Positions 55,087 through 62,758 of a stretch of DNA of 64,000 nt are shown here, piece after piece (the first letter of the stretch is position 1; each line of letters opens with the position of its first letter). Location: NCBI RefSeq assembly GCF_002930645.1, contig NZ_PSNW01000006.1, positions 1 to 64,000 on the forward strand, written 5' to 3'. The notes under the pieces were generated by a model. That model was not told the DNA's origin. It did no database searches and was given only the letters and a program-made list of their open reading frames with translations. This DNA comes from Solimonas fluminis (GTDB lineage Bacteria; Pseudomonadota; Gammaproteobacteria; Nevskiales; Nevskiaceae). Both the position numbers and the translations under genes were made by a program.

Positions 55087-56271
55087 TCAGTCGTAGCGTT
55101 CGCCGAAGGGCAGTTCCAGCCCGAAGCCGATGCCGAAGGAGCCCTCGCGCTCCTGCGAGCGAAGTTCGCGCGGGAAGGTGTAGCCCAGCACCCATTCGCC
55201 CCAGAGGCGCTCGTGCATGATGGGGTGGCGCAGGATGGTCTGGACGCCGTACTCCTTCAGCGGGACCTCCGCTCCGGTGGAGCCGCGGACGAAGCCCTCG
55301 TAGGCGATGGCGCGCCGCTTCTCCAGCGCCTTGTAGTGGATCAGCGCGCTGTGCCAGTCCACGCCCTCGGATTCCTGCGTGACGGTGGAGACGTTGGCCC
55401 AGCGCAGCAGGCGGGTATCGCTCAGCACCTTGCTGAAGTCGAAGCCGGTGGTGAAGCCGAAGCCGTCGTCGGTGTTCCAGAAGGGCGTGGCGCGCAGGTA
55501 CAGCAGGTGTTCGTCATTGGACCAGGGGATGTAGCCCACGCGGTTCTGCACGAACAGCATCGGTGATCCCAGGCCGCGCACGCCGACGCGGAAGTCCGAG
55601 CGGAAGTTGCGGTTGCCCGGCAGCGAGTAGCCCAGGCCGGCCAGCCAGGCGTCGTCGCCCTCCAGGCTGGGGAACTGCGAGCGCAGGCCGAAGCGCTCCG
55701 TGCGGTCGCGCAGGAAGGCGTCGCTGTCGTCGCGCCCGAAGAAGCCCGAGAGTCCGTGCTTGATGTTGGGAAAGTCGGCGCGCACGTTGAGGCGCACGCG
55801 CGTCTTGTTGCCGTAGAACTCCGACCAGTCGTGCGACAGCTGCAGCCGGCCGTTGGCCTGGCGCGCGGTCCCGACGTGGTACTCGTCGCCGAACAGTCCG
55901 TCGATCCACATCGCGGTGGCGCAGGTCATTTCCTCCAGGCGCCGGCGTGCGAGATCCACACGCACCTCGTCCTCCGGCGGCTCCTGGTCGCAGGCGGTGT
56001 TGGGCTTCACCTCGTCCTTGCCGACCACCACGTCCGGCGCGGTGCCGCCCGAGCCCGGCAGCACCGGGTCGCTGGTGAAGACGCGCTCGGGCGGTTGCGG
56101 CGCCGTGGCGGGCGCGATCTTGTCGATGGTGGCGGACGCGGCAGCCAGGGGCGGCGGCGCTTCGGCCGGCTTCTGCGGATTGCCGGCGCAGCCCGTCATG
56201 GCGCCAAAGGCCAGCAGCAGGAATGCGGGGCGCGGGCAGCTTCGCCCGCGCGGGCTCCGGACGGTATTCAT
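55087..56271 (-). CDS. Outer-membrane lipoprotein, phospholipase A1-like (PldA-type) barrel possible
   Basis: From ATG 56271, with AGGGAAGGGG upstream, the product has 394 residues. The N-terminus has a lipobox (LLLAFGAMTGC, about Cys 28) and a Pro/Ala-rich linker. The rest alternates short aromatic strands and turns ('LQLSHDWSEFYGNKTRVRLNVRADFPNIKHGLSGFFGRDD', 'RNFRSDFRVGVRGLG', 'GYIPWSNDEHLLYLRATPFWNTDDGFGFTTGFDF', 'LWGEWVLGYTFPRE'), which looks like a barrel of 10-12 strands ending in the aromatic-poor 'LELPFGERYD'. No PldA catalytic His/Ser motif was found, so an enzymatic role is not supported. Divergent from the thioesterase gene. Confidence 0.6.
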   Translation of the reverse strand: MNTVRSPRGRSCPRPAFLLLAFGAMTGCAGNPQKPAEAPPPLAAASATIDKIAPATAPQPPERVFTSDPVLPGSGGTAPDVVVGKDEVKPNTACDQEPPEDEVRVDLARRRLEEMTCATAMWIDGLFGDEYHVGTARQANGRLQLSHDWSEFYGNKTRVRLNVRADFPNIKHGLSGFFGRDDSDAFLRDRTERFGLRSQFPSLEGDDAWLAGLGYSLPGNRNFRSDFRVGVRGLGSPMLFVQNRVGYIPWSNDEHLLYLRATPFWNTDDGFGFTTGFDFSKVLSDTRLLRWANVSTVTQESEGVDWHSALIHYKALEKRRAIAYEGFVRGSTGAEVPLKEYGVQTILRHPIMHERLWGEWVLGYTFPRELRSQEREGSFGIGFGLELPFGERYD

Positions 56272-56419
56272 CGACCCCTTCCCTGGGTTGTCCAATCGGT
56301 CCATCGCAATGACCGTGGCCCGGGGCTTCCGGTTCCTCGGGCGGCTCGCCAGCCGCCAGGCAATCGCTGACAATCCCGCATCAGCTTTTTATTCATGCTT
56401 TTCTCCTCGGGAGCTTTGT

Positions 56420-57211
56420 ATGCGATTTTCGGAAATCCTGCAGGCCATGGCCGGCAGCGGCGGTGCGTGGACCGCGAGCGTCGGCGAAGAGTGGCTGCAG
56501 GGGCGCACCGTGTTCGGCGGCCTGCAGGCAGCGATCGCGGTGAAGGCGATGCGCGGCCTGGTGCCGGCAGGCTTGCCCCTGCGCACCTTGCAGACCAGCT
56601 TCATCGCGCCGCTGGGCGCGGGCAGCTTCCGCGCCGAGGCGCGCGTGCTGCGCAGCGGCAAGTCCGCCACGCAGGTGGAGGCGCGGCTCTACGACGGAGA
56701 ACAGGTGGCCTGCCATGCATTGGGCATCTTCGGCAGTTCGCGCGAGTCGGCAGTCCATGTCGAGCTGCCCTATCCGGAGGTGCCGAAGGATTTCGACGGC
56801 GCCCGCGAGATCCCCTTCATCCCCGGTGCCACGCCGGTGTTCACCCGGAATGTGCGCATGCGCTGGGCCAGCGGCACCTTTCCGTTCCAGGGTTCCACCG
56901 TGCCCCGGACGCAGATCTACGTCAGCCTGCGCGACGAGCCTTCCTGCGACGAGTTGCTGCTGATCGGACTGGCCGACATCATCCCGAGCCCGGGCCTGTC
57001 GCTGCTGAAGAAGCCGGCCCCGGCCAGCTCGCTGACCTGGACGCTGGAACTCTTCAGCGAGGAGTACGACGGCAGCGCCGCCGATCCCTTCCTGGTGGAT
57101 GCCGAGGTAGTGAGCGCCGCCAACGGCTACATCAGCCACAGCACCACGGTCTGGAGTCCGGCGAAGCGCCTGCTCGGCCTGAGCCGCCAGAGCGTCGTGG
57201 TCTTCGGCTAG
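56420..57211 (+). CDS. Acyl-CoA thioesterase-family protein (double hotdog)
   Basis: From ATG 56420 the product has 263 residues forming two hotdog folds. The first has 'WLQGRTVFGGLQAAIAVKAMRGLV' with the helix and 'LRTLQTSFIAPLGAGSFRAEARVLRSGKSATQVEARLYDGEQVAC'. The second has 'FPFQGSTVPRTQIYVSLRDEPSCDELLLIGLADIIPSP' and 'LTWTLELF'. This is the TesB-like thioesterase layout, cleaving acyl-CoA to acid and CoA. The substrate is unknown. The patatin gene follows after 15 bp, a likely lipid-hydrolysing pair. Confidence 0.85.
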   Translation: MRFSEILQAMAGSGGAWTASVGEEWLQGRTVFGGLQAAIAVKAMRGLVPAGLPLRTLQTSFIAPLGAGSFRAEARVLRSGKSATQVEARLYDGEQVACHALGIFGSSRESAVHVELPYPEVPKDFDGAREIPFIPGATPVFTRNVRMRWASGTFPFQGSTVPRTQIYVSLRDEPSCDELLLIGLADIIPSPGLSLLKKPAPASSLTWTLELFSEEYDGSAADPFLVDAEVVSAANGYISHSTTVWSPAKRLLGLSRQSVVVFG

Positions 57212-57226
57212 CCGCGGAGCATCGAC

Positions 57227-58156
57227 ATGCGAGAAGACGGCATTCCCAACGTGGTCGGCGTGGCGCTGGGCAGCGGCTCCGCGCGCGGCTGGGCGCATAT
57301 CGGCGTGCTGCAGGGTCTTGAGGCCATCGGCGTGCGGCCCCAGGTAGTGGCCGGCACCTCCATCGGCGCCTTGGTCGGCGCGGTCTACGTCTCGGGCCAG
57401 CTCGACGAGTTCGCCGAGTGGGTGCAGACGCTCAGCGCCCGCGACGTCTTCAACCTGATGGACTTCACGCTGTCCGGCGGCGTGGTCAAGGGCGAGCGCC
57501 TGTTCGGCTTCTTCGAGGAGAGGCACAAGAATCCCGAGATCAAGTCGCTGGAGCAGCGCTACGTCAGCGTCGCCACCGAGATGAAGAGCGGGCGCGAGGT
57601 CTGGATCACCCATGGCCCGATCCTGCCGGCGGCGCGTGCGTCCTGCGCGCTGCCCGGCGTGTTCCCGCCGGTGAAGTTCGACGGGCGCTGGATGCTCGAT
57701 GGCGGCCTGGTCAACCCGGTACCGGTATCCGCGGCGCGCGCGCTCGGCGCCGACGTGGTGATCGCGGTGAACCTCAACGCCCAGCTGGTCGGCGCGCACC
57801 TGGCGCGTCCGCCGCCGGAGGAGCCCGAGGTGGAAACACCGGCCAAGGTCGAGCGCACGCTGTGGCAGCGCGCGGTGACCTACCTCTCCAGCGGGGACGG
57901 CGAGAACCCGAGCTTCTTCGATGTGGTGGGCGCCAGCGTCAACATCATGCAGGACCGCATCACGCGCAGCCGCATGGCCGGCGACCCGGCGGAGATCACG
58001 CTGGCACCCGCGCTCGACGACTACGCGCTGATGGACTTCCACCGCGCCGGCCAGGCCATCGCCGAGGGGCGCCGCCTGGTCGAGGAGAATGCCGCGATGA
58101 TCCGGGCCTGGGCCGGACTGCCGGCCCTGGAAGAGGATGCGCCCGAGAGCGACTAG
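57227..58156 (+). CDS. Patatin-like phospholipase
   Basis: The 309-residue protein has the oxyanion loop 'GVALGSGSARGWAHIGVL' near residue 12, the nucleophile in 'VVAGTSIGALVGA' (G-T-S-I-G) near residue 46, and the catalytic Asp in 'MLDGGLVNPVPV', so both members of the Ser-Asp dyad are present. The C-terminal third is helical, ending in an acidic tail. It is closer to RssA than to plant patatins. It should release fatty acids from phospholipids at the inner membrane face. It follows the thioesterase gene by 15 bp. Confidence 0.92.
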   Translation: MREDGIPNVVGVALGSGSARGWAHIGVLQGLEAIGVRPQVVAGTSIGALVGAVYVSGQLDEFAEWVQTLSARDVFNLMDFTLSGGVVKGERLFGFFEERHKNPEIKSLEQRYVSVATEMKSGREVWITHGPILPAARASCALPGVFPPVKFDGRWMLDGGLVNPVPVSAARALGADVVIAVNLNAQLVGAHLARPPPEEPEVETPAKVERTLWQRAVTYLSSGDGENPSFFDVVGASVNIMQDRITRSRMAGDPAEITLAPALDDYALMDFHRAGQAIAEGRRLVEENAAMIRAWAGLPALEEDAPESD

Positions 58157-58189
58157 GCCTGCCGGTGCTACCGCGGCGGCGGTGATTGC

Positions 58190-59119
58190 CTAGCGGGCCG
58201 GGTTGACCTCGACGGTCACGTGGACCAGCTCCTCGTGTATGGCGAGCTGGCGGCGGAAATCCTCGGGCAGCGCCGGCGAGGCGGTAGTCACGCCGAGGAT
58301 GCAGGCGAACCTGTCGCGGCCCACGCGCCAGACGTGCAGGTCGCTGATCTCCGCCGGGATCGGGCTGTCGCGCACGGCCTCGCGGATTTCCTCGACCACC
58401 GGTGCGTCCATCTCCGCATCGAGCAGGGCGCGGCCCGACTCGCGCAACAGGCCCGCGGCCCAGACCGACACCAGCGCCGCGCCGACCAGGCCCATCGCCG
58501 GGTCCAGCCAGCCCCAGGCCCAGTATTTGCCGCCCAGCAGGGCCGCGATGGCCAGCACCGAGGTGGCGGCGTCGGCCACCACGTGCAGGTAGGCCGCACG
58601 CAGATTGATATCGTGATGGTGGTGGCCGTGCTCACGCCCATGTCCATGTCCGTGGTCATGGCCGTGATGGTGGTGGTCATGGCTGTCGCGCAGCAGCCAG
58701 GCGCAGGCCAGGTTCACCAGCAGGCCGGCGACGGCGATGGGGATCGCCTCGTCGTAGCGGATGGGAGCCGGTTCGATGAAGCGCGCAAGGGACTGCCAAG
58801 CCATGGAAACGGCCACCAGCAGCAGGAGCACGGCGCTGGTATAGCCGGCCAGTACTTCGATCTTCCAGGTTCCGAAGGCGAAGCGCGAGTCGCGCGCCAG
58901 GCGCCGCGCCATGACGTAGGCGAACACCGACAATCCCAGCGCCAGCGCATGCGAACTCATGTGCCAGCCATCCGCCAGCAGGGCCATCGAATTGAAGCGC
59001 CAGCCGGCCGCGATCTCCACGACCATGGCCGTGGCGGTCAGCACCGTGGCCCACAGCGTGCGGCTTTCCGCTCCCCGGTGGCTGTCGTTGAAGGCATGGG
59101 AATGGGCGGGGGCATTCAT
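58190..59119 (-). CDS. dmeF: DmeF-type cation diffusion facilitator (Co/Ni efflux)
   Basis: From ATG 59119 the product has 310 residues with six membrane helices. It shows the DmeF markers: N-terminal 'HSHAFNDSHRGAESRT', 'MALLADGWHMSSHALALGLSVFAYVMARRLA', 'RFAFGTWKIEVLAGYTSAVLLLLVA', and the metal-rich loop 'HDHHHHGHDHGHGHGREHGHHHH' between helices four and five, followed by 'AYLHVVADAATSVLAI'. It exchanges cytoplasmic Co, Ni or Zn for protons. It diverges from the RcnR-type regulator gene over a 49-bp gap holding the operator. Confidence 0.94.
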   Translation of the reverse strand: MNAPAHSHAFNDSHRGAESRTLWATVLTATAMVVEIAAGWRFNSMALLADGWHMSSHALALGLSVFAYVMARRLARDSRFAFGTWKIEVLAGYTSAVLLLLVAVSMAWQSLARFIEPAPIRYDEAIPIAVAGLLVNLACAWLLRDSHDHHHHGHDHGHGHGREHGHHHHDINLRAAYLHVVADAATSVLAIAALLGGKYWAWGWLDPAMGLVGAALVSVWAAGLLRESGRALLDAEMDAPVVEEIREAVRDSPIPAEISDLHVWRVGRDRFACILGVTTASPALPEDFRRQLAIHEELVHVTVEVNPAR

Positions 59120-59135
59120 CGGGCAATCTCTTGTA

Positions 59136-59150
59136 TACTCCCCCCTAGTA
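59136..59150. promoter_or_regulatory. RcnR/CsoR-type operator between dmeF and dmeR
   Basis: The 15-bp site reads TACT-C6-T-AGTA, which on the other strand is TACT-A-G6-AGTA. This is the known RcnR half-palindrome, TACT-G6-N-AGTA or its inverse. It sits midway between the divergent starts, 17 bp before each start codon region. Confidence 0.9.
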
Positions 59151-59167
59151 TATAGGAGGATCGGGTC

Positions 59168-59434
59168 ATGGCGCATATCGCGCGTGATGCCAAGGCGCTG
59201 ACGGCGCGCATCCGGCGCATCAGGGGGCAGCTGGGCAGCCTCGAGGAGGCCCTGGCGGGAGATGCCGACTGCGTGGCCGTGCTGCAGCAGATCGCCGCCG
59301 TCCGCGGCGCGGTGAACGGGCTGATGGCCAAGGTGCTGGAGGATCACCTGCGCGAGCATTTCGCGCCGGTGGAGGGAACGGACGCCGACGAGATGGAGCA
59401 GCTCGTCGGGATCATCGGCTCCTACCTCAAGTAG
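59168..59434 (+). CDS. dmeR: RcnR/DmeR-type Ni/Co-sensing repressor
   Basis: The 88-residue CsoR/RcnR-family protein keeps the Ni/Co sensing set of RcnR in exact register: His 3, Cys 35, His 60 and His 64. '[40 protein letters not shown]' is the family core. The absence of the second Cu(I) cysteine argues against CsoR, and the His 3/His 60/His 64 set against FrmR. It should repress dmeF and itself until Ni or Co binds. The start has AGGAGG 9 bp upstream. Confidence 0.93.
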   Translation: MAHIARDAKALTARIRRIRGQLGSLEEALAGDADCVAVLQQIAAVRGAVNGLMAKVLEDHLREHFAPVEGTDADEMEQLVGIIGSYLK

Positions 59435-59774
59435 GAGGGCTGCCCGGAGCCGCGCCGGGCTGCTGCCGGAGCCGCAGCAGCAGGTAGAAGGCGAAGCCGG
59501 TGGCTACCCCGGGGGCAATGCCCAGCAGCAGCGCGATCCAGCCGTGGCGGATGCCGAGCGTGCTGCGCTCCCAGGCGACCCAGCTGGCCAGCACGCACCA
59601 GCACAGGATCGCGTCCAGCGCATAGCCCGATGCATAGGGATTGACGAAGCCGGCGGCGAACCCGCCCAGGATGTCGCCGTCGCGCAGCAGGGCCGGCATC
59701 ACGACGAGGTTGAAGGCGACGGCGAAGCCGAGGCCGAACACCCACAGCAGCGCCTGGTAGAGGTTACGGCTCAT
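59427..59774 (-). CDS. DUF2834-type small inner-membrane protein, second copy
   Basis: From ATG 59774 the product has 115 residues and three membrane helices. It shares with the protein at 3762-4100 the order first helix, '[16 protein letters not shown]', '[36 protein letters not shown]', which fits DUF2834. Function unknown. The last 8 bp overlap the dmeR stop region, convergent. It diverges from dinB by 51 bp. Confidence 0.7.
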   Translation of the reverse strand: MSRNLYQALLWVFGLGFAVAFNLVVMPALLRDGDILGGFAAGFVNPYASGYALDAILCWCVLASWVAWERSTLGIRHGWIALLLGIAPGVATGFAFYLLLRLRQQPGAAPGSPPT

Positions 59775-59825
59775 CGGATTCTCCTGGATTTGCGCATCGG
59801 CCGGACCGATCTTAGCCTGAGCGCC

Positions 59826-60890
59826 GTGCGCAAGATCATTCACGTCGACATGGACGCGTTCTACGCCTCGGTGGAGCAGCGCGACGATGCCTCGCTGCGC
59901 GGCCGGCCCGTGGTCGTGGCTTGGCGCGGCAACCGTTCCGTGGTCTGCGCCGCCTCCTACGAGGCCCGCAAGTTCGGCGTGCGTTCCGCGATGCCGGCGG
60001 TGCGCGCCGAGCGCCTGTGCCCGGACGCGGTCTTCGTGCCGCCGGACTTCACGCGCTACCGCACTGTGTCGCGCCAGGTGCGCGAGATCATGCGCCGGCA
60101 TACGGACCTGGTGGAGCCGCTGTCGCTGGATGAGGCCTACCTGGACGTCACCGTCAACAAGCAGGGCCTGCCCAGCGCCACCGACGTGGCCAAGGCGATC
60201 CGCGAGGCGATCCGCGAGGAACTGCAGCTCACCGCCTCGGCCGGCGTGGCGCCCAACAAGTTCCTGGCCAAGCTCGCTTCGGACATGCGCAAGCCCGACG
60301 GCCTGTTCGTGATCCGTCCGGCCGATATCGATACCGTGCTGCCGCCGCTGCCGGCGGCGCGCATCCCCGGCATCGGCAAGGTGACCGACAGGCGCCTGGA
60401 GCAGATCGGCGTACGCAGCATCGCGCAGTTGCGCGAGTTGACCCTGGGGCAGCTGGTGCAGCAGTTCGGGCGCTACGGACAGCGGTTGTATGAACTGGCG
60501 CGCGGCGTCGACGAGGAGCCGGTGGTGCCCGACCGGCCTCTGCAATCGATCTCGGCGGAGGACACCTTCGAGCGCGACGTGTCGCTGGCGGAGACCGAAG
60601 CCGCGATCCGGCGGCTGGCGGAAAAGACCTGGGCCGGTACGCGCAAGACGCAGCGCGTCGGCCGCACGGTGGTCCTGAAGCTCAAGACCGCGGACTTCCG
60701 CATCCTCACGCGCAGCCACACACCGGCGTCGCCGCCGTCATCGGCCGAGGAGCTGACGAGCATCGCGCTGTCGCTGCGCGAGCGCGTCACTGGCGAGGAG
60801 AAGACCCTGTACCGGCTGGTGGGTGTTGGGCTGTCGAACTTCCGGGAGCAGGAGCCTGCCGATCAACAGGCGGCCTTCGTGCTGGAGTGA
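59826..60890 (+). CDS. dinB: DNA polymerase IV (Y family)
   Basis: From the GTG at 59826 the product has 354 residues. 'IIHVDMDAFYASVEQR' and 'LSLDEAYLDVT' hold the catalytic acidic residues, 'ASAGVAPNKFLAKLASDMRKPDG' and 'IPGIGKVTDRRL' follow, and the little-finger domain 'ERDVSLAETEAAIRRLAEKTW' is present. It performs error-prone translesion synthesis. The C-terminal clamp-binding peptide is not obvious in 'EQEPADQQAAFVLE'. No LexA box was found in the 51-bp gap upstream. Confidence 0.94.
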   Translation: MRKIIHVDMDAFYASVEQRDDASLRGRPVVVAWRGNRSVVCAASYEARKFGVRSAMPAVRAERLCPDAVFVPPDFTRYRTVSRQVREIMRRHTDLVEPLSLDEAYLDVTVNKQGLPSATDVAKAIREAIREELQLTASAGVAPNKFLAKLASDMRKPDGLFVIRPADIDTVLPPLPAARIPGIGKVTDRRLEQIGVRSIAQLRELTLGQLVQQFGRYGQRLYELARGVDEEPVVPDRPLQSISAEDTFERDVSLAETEAAIRRLAEKTWAGTRKTQRVGRTVVLKLKTADFRILTRSHTPASPPSSAEELTSIALSLRERVTGEEKTLYRLVGVGLSNFREQEPADQQAAFVLE

Positions 60891-61101
60891 CGGAGATGTC
60901 TGCTTCCAGCCCAATGCCGCCAGTCGGCACTCACGATTTACCTTCCCAGAAGCGGACGTTGAACTTGCGGATTGGCCCGGCGATAGTGCAGACACAAGCA
61001 TAAGAAATCAGGGCCTTGCGGATGGCTCCGCTGACAAAAGCCGCCGAACTGCAGCGGTTAATTTCCGCTACTACGCATTGGGACCAAAAGAACTGGCAGC
61101 T
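60891..61101. other. Lower-GC intergenic stretch with short repeats upstream of the CbrC gene
   Basis: This 211-bp stretch has clearly more A/T than the flanks. GGACGTTGAAC at 60954-60964 recurs at 61896-61906 beyond the CbrC gene, and CCAGAAGCGG at 60946-60955 recurs inverted at 61934-61943. An in-frame open extension of the CbrC gene exists here but has no family resemblance. Confidence 0.5.
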
Positions 61102-61830
61102 ATGACTAAAACTTTTGAGGCGCTTGGCATACCGTTTCCTCTGTTCGCGGCTCCAGTCACCCAAGCAAGGGGGTACATCAACCAGGGCCAATGCACAGTC
61201 TGCAACTCCTCAGCTGAGCACTGTTTTCGCCTCGGCATCGGCTGTTTCGTAGTAGTGCCGTGCTCACACTGCAATACAGCCGTGGGTTTGGATGCTGACG
61301 ATCGAGTATCCGGTACTTGTCCGGAGTGTGGCGTGACCGTGCCATTTCCAAAGGCAGAGGGGAATATCACTACCTGTTACTCGTGTCTGCGCCAAGGTAG
61401 AGCTGCCATCGGAAAGGATTCTGCGTTCGGAATGATTTCTTGGCAGCAGGCTATGGAGGGTGTCACGCACGGCGCTCCTGAGCTAGAAGCCCAAGGTTAC
61501 GAACTCATTGATAAGGGCGATGATTGGTATGGAGTAAGGCTGCCCAAAGAACTCATGCTTGAACTGCTGCGGACGCCGAGTTACGTCACTTGGCAGGGCG
61601 ATGTATGGCAATTCTGCTGCGGTGCTCCAATGTCCTTCATTGGCGAGTGGAGCAAAGCAGACTTCAACAACGCCGCCCAGGACGGAGCTGGCAGGGCCCT
61701 GTTCGCACAGGTGATGTCTGAGGACGCGCTCATGGTGTGGGACCGTAATGATCTTGGTGAGGGTTCTTACTGCTACGTCTTTCGATGTCCGGGCTGCAAA
61801 GCTCTAAAGGCTCACATGGATATGTCGTGA
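61102..61830 (+). CDS. CbrC-family (UPF0167) protein
   Basis: From ATG 61102 the product has 242 residues with two cysteine-rich zinc-ribbon-like parts. 'GYINQGQCTVCNSSAEHCF' with 'CSHCNT' and 'GTCPECGVTVPFP' form the first. The second part runs 'TCYSCLRQGRAAIGKDSAFGMISWQQAMEGV', then 'TPSYVTWQGDVWQFCCGAPMSFIGEWSKADF', the CbrC core. The N-terminus starts 'FEALGIPFPLFAAPVTQARGY'. E. coli CbrC is linked to colicin tolerance through CreBC regulation; here no function is shown. The gene is markedly lower in GC than its neighbours and is bracketed by repeats, suggesting transfer. Confidence 0.72.
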   Translation: MTKTFEALGIPFPLFAAPVTQARGYINQGQCTVCNSSAEHCFRLGIGCFVVVPCSHCNTAVGLDADDRVSGTCPECGVTVPFPKAEGNITTCYSCLRQGRAAIGKDSAFGMISWQQAMEGVTHGAPELEAQGYELIDKGDDWYGVRLPKELMLELLRTPSYVTWQGDVWQFCCGAPMSFIGEWSKADFNNAAQDGAGRALFAQVMSEDALMVWDRNDLGEGSYCYVFRCPGCKALKAHMDMS

Positions 61831-62064
61831 TGCTTGGAGTCAGAAAATGCTTGCAGTGGGACGTCCTCGCCTTCAGCGAGGCTGCCCCTGGAGCTGGACG
61901 TTGAACAGCCCAGGAGCTGACGTTCGCGACCTGCCGCTTCTGGCACTTGGTGGCCGGCCGCTGGCAACGGATGCCAATCCGGAAGCCGCCCGCTGCTGCG
62001 CCGGCTGAAGCTACGAATCCTCCATTCCCACGCCACAAGCTCGTGAATCTGATGAGGCTCCTGC
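61831..62064. other. Intergenic stretch downstream of the CbrC gene
   Basis: These 234 bp hold the second copies of the repeats described upstream of the CbrC gene and a CCTCGC-CTTCA-GCGAGG hairpin (61865-61881) without a T run. GC content returns to the regional level within it. No gene is supported. Confidence 0.4.
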
Positions 62065-62481
62065 TCAAGCGGCGCTGTTCGCGGCGTAGGCCGGAGCGGC
62101 GGAGCGCGGCTCCCGCGTGCTCCACCAGATGCAGGCCAGCAGCGCCACCTGGATCACCAGGCGTGCCCACAAGGCTGCCGGCGGGAAGTCCGGGTACAGC
62201 TCCGGGTTCAGCGTCATGTGGACGTTGGCCGGCGTCACGCAGAGCGTCAGCAGGAACAGGCCGTTGCCGGCCCATTGCCGGACCTGCGGGATCAGGATGC
62301 CCACCGCGCCCAGGATCTCGAAGGCGCCGCTGAGGTAGACCAGCAGGCGCGGGTCCGCGGGAATCCAGGGCGGCACGATGCCGGCGAAAAAGTCGGTGAT
62401 GACGAAATGCCCGATTCCGCCGAAGAAGAACCAGCAGAAGACGATGCCCAGGCCGATCTTGCGCAGCAGGTCGCGATCCAT
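62065..62481 (-). CDS. DoxX-family membrane protein
   Basis: From ATG 62481 the product has 138 residues and four membrane helices. 'FFFGGIGHFVITDFFAGIVPPWIPADPRLLVYLSGAFEILGAVGILIPQVRQWAGNGLFLLTLCVTPANVHM' is the DoxX-like core, with the 'PANV' turn seen in a large branch of the family. Members affect redox or respiratory functions in some bacteria; this one is uncharacterised. It is 8 bp downstream of a small lipoprotein gene on the same strand. Confidence 0.87.
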   Translation of the reverse strand: MDRDLLRKIGLGIVFCWFFFGGIGHFVITDFFAGIVPPWIPADPRLLVYLSGAFEILGAVGILIPQVRQWAGNGLFLLTLCVTPANVHMTLNPELYPDFPPAALWARLVIQVALLACIWWSTREPRSAAPAYAANSAA

Positions 62482-62489
62482 GGGGATTC

Positions 62490-62744
62490 TCAGAGCGGGC
62501 GGGTGGCGCGGCGCAGCTGGTAGAGGTCCTCGACGCCGTCGCGGCAGCCGTCGATGAAGGCCTCCGGATACTGGCCGTTGCAGGGGGTGGCGTCCACCAA
62601 GTTGGCGCGCTGGGCCCACTGGTAGCCGTCTTCGTGGCTGCTGCAGTTGCCTTGGCAGGCGGAGGAGACGGTGGTCTGCCCGGGGGCGGTGGCGCAGCCG
62701 GCTAGCAGGGCCAGCGGCAGGACGAGCGGGACGAATTTTTTCAT
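62490..62744 (-). CDS. Small Cys-rich lipoprotein
   Basis: From ATG 62744 the product has 84 residues with a lipoprotein signal (LVLPLALLAGC). Four further cysteines lie in 'SSACQGNCSSHEDGYQWA', 'ATPCNGQY' and 'DGCRDG', probably paired by disulfides in the periplasm. No family is recognised. It lies between the DoxX and SDR genes with short gaps, so all three may be co-transcribed. Confidence 0.72.
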   Translation of the reverse strand: MKKFVPLVLPLALLAGCATAPGQTTVSSACQGNCSSHEDGYQWAQRANLVDATPCNGQYPEAFIDGCRDGVEDLYQLRRATRPL

Positions 62745-62758
62745 GTCGGGATTCCGGT

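Noticed and set aside
55087-56373. Phospholipase A1 (PldA) annotation and start at 56373
   Set aside because: No catalytic His-Ser motif is visible, and the longer N-terminus lies ahead of the lipoprotein signal.
59775-59825. LexA/SOS box upstream of dinB
   Set aside because: No CTG-N10-CAG or similar element is present in the short gap.
60954-61906. Integron attC sites around the CbrC gene (GTTGAAC occurs twice)
   Set aside because: No partner R-box with the correct spacing and no folded attC arm was found.
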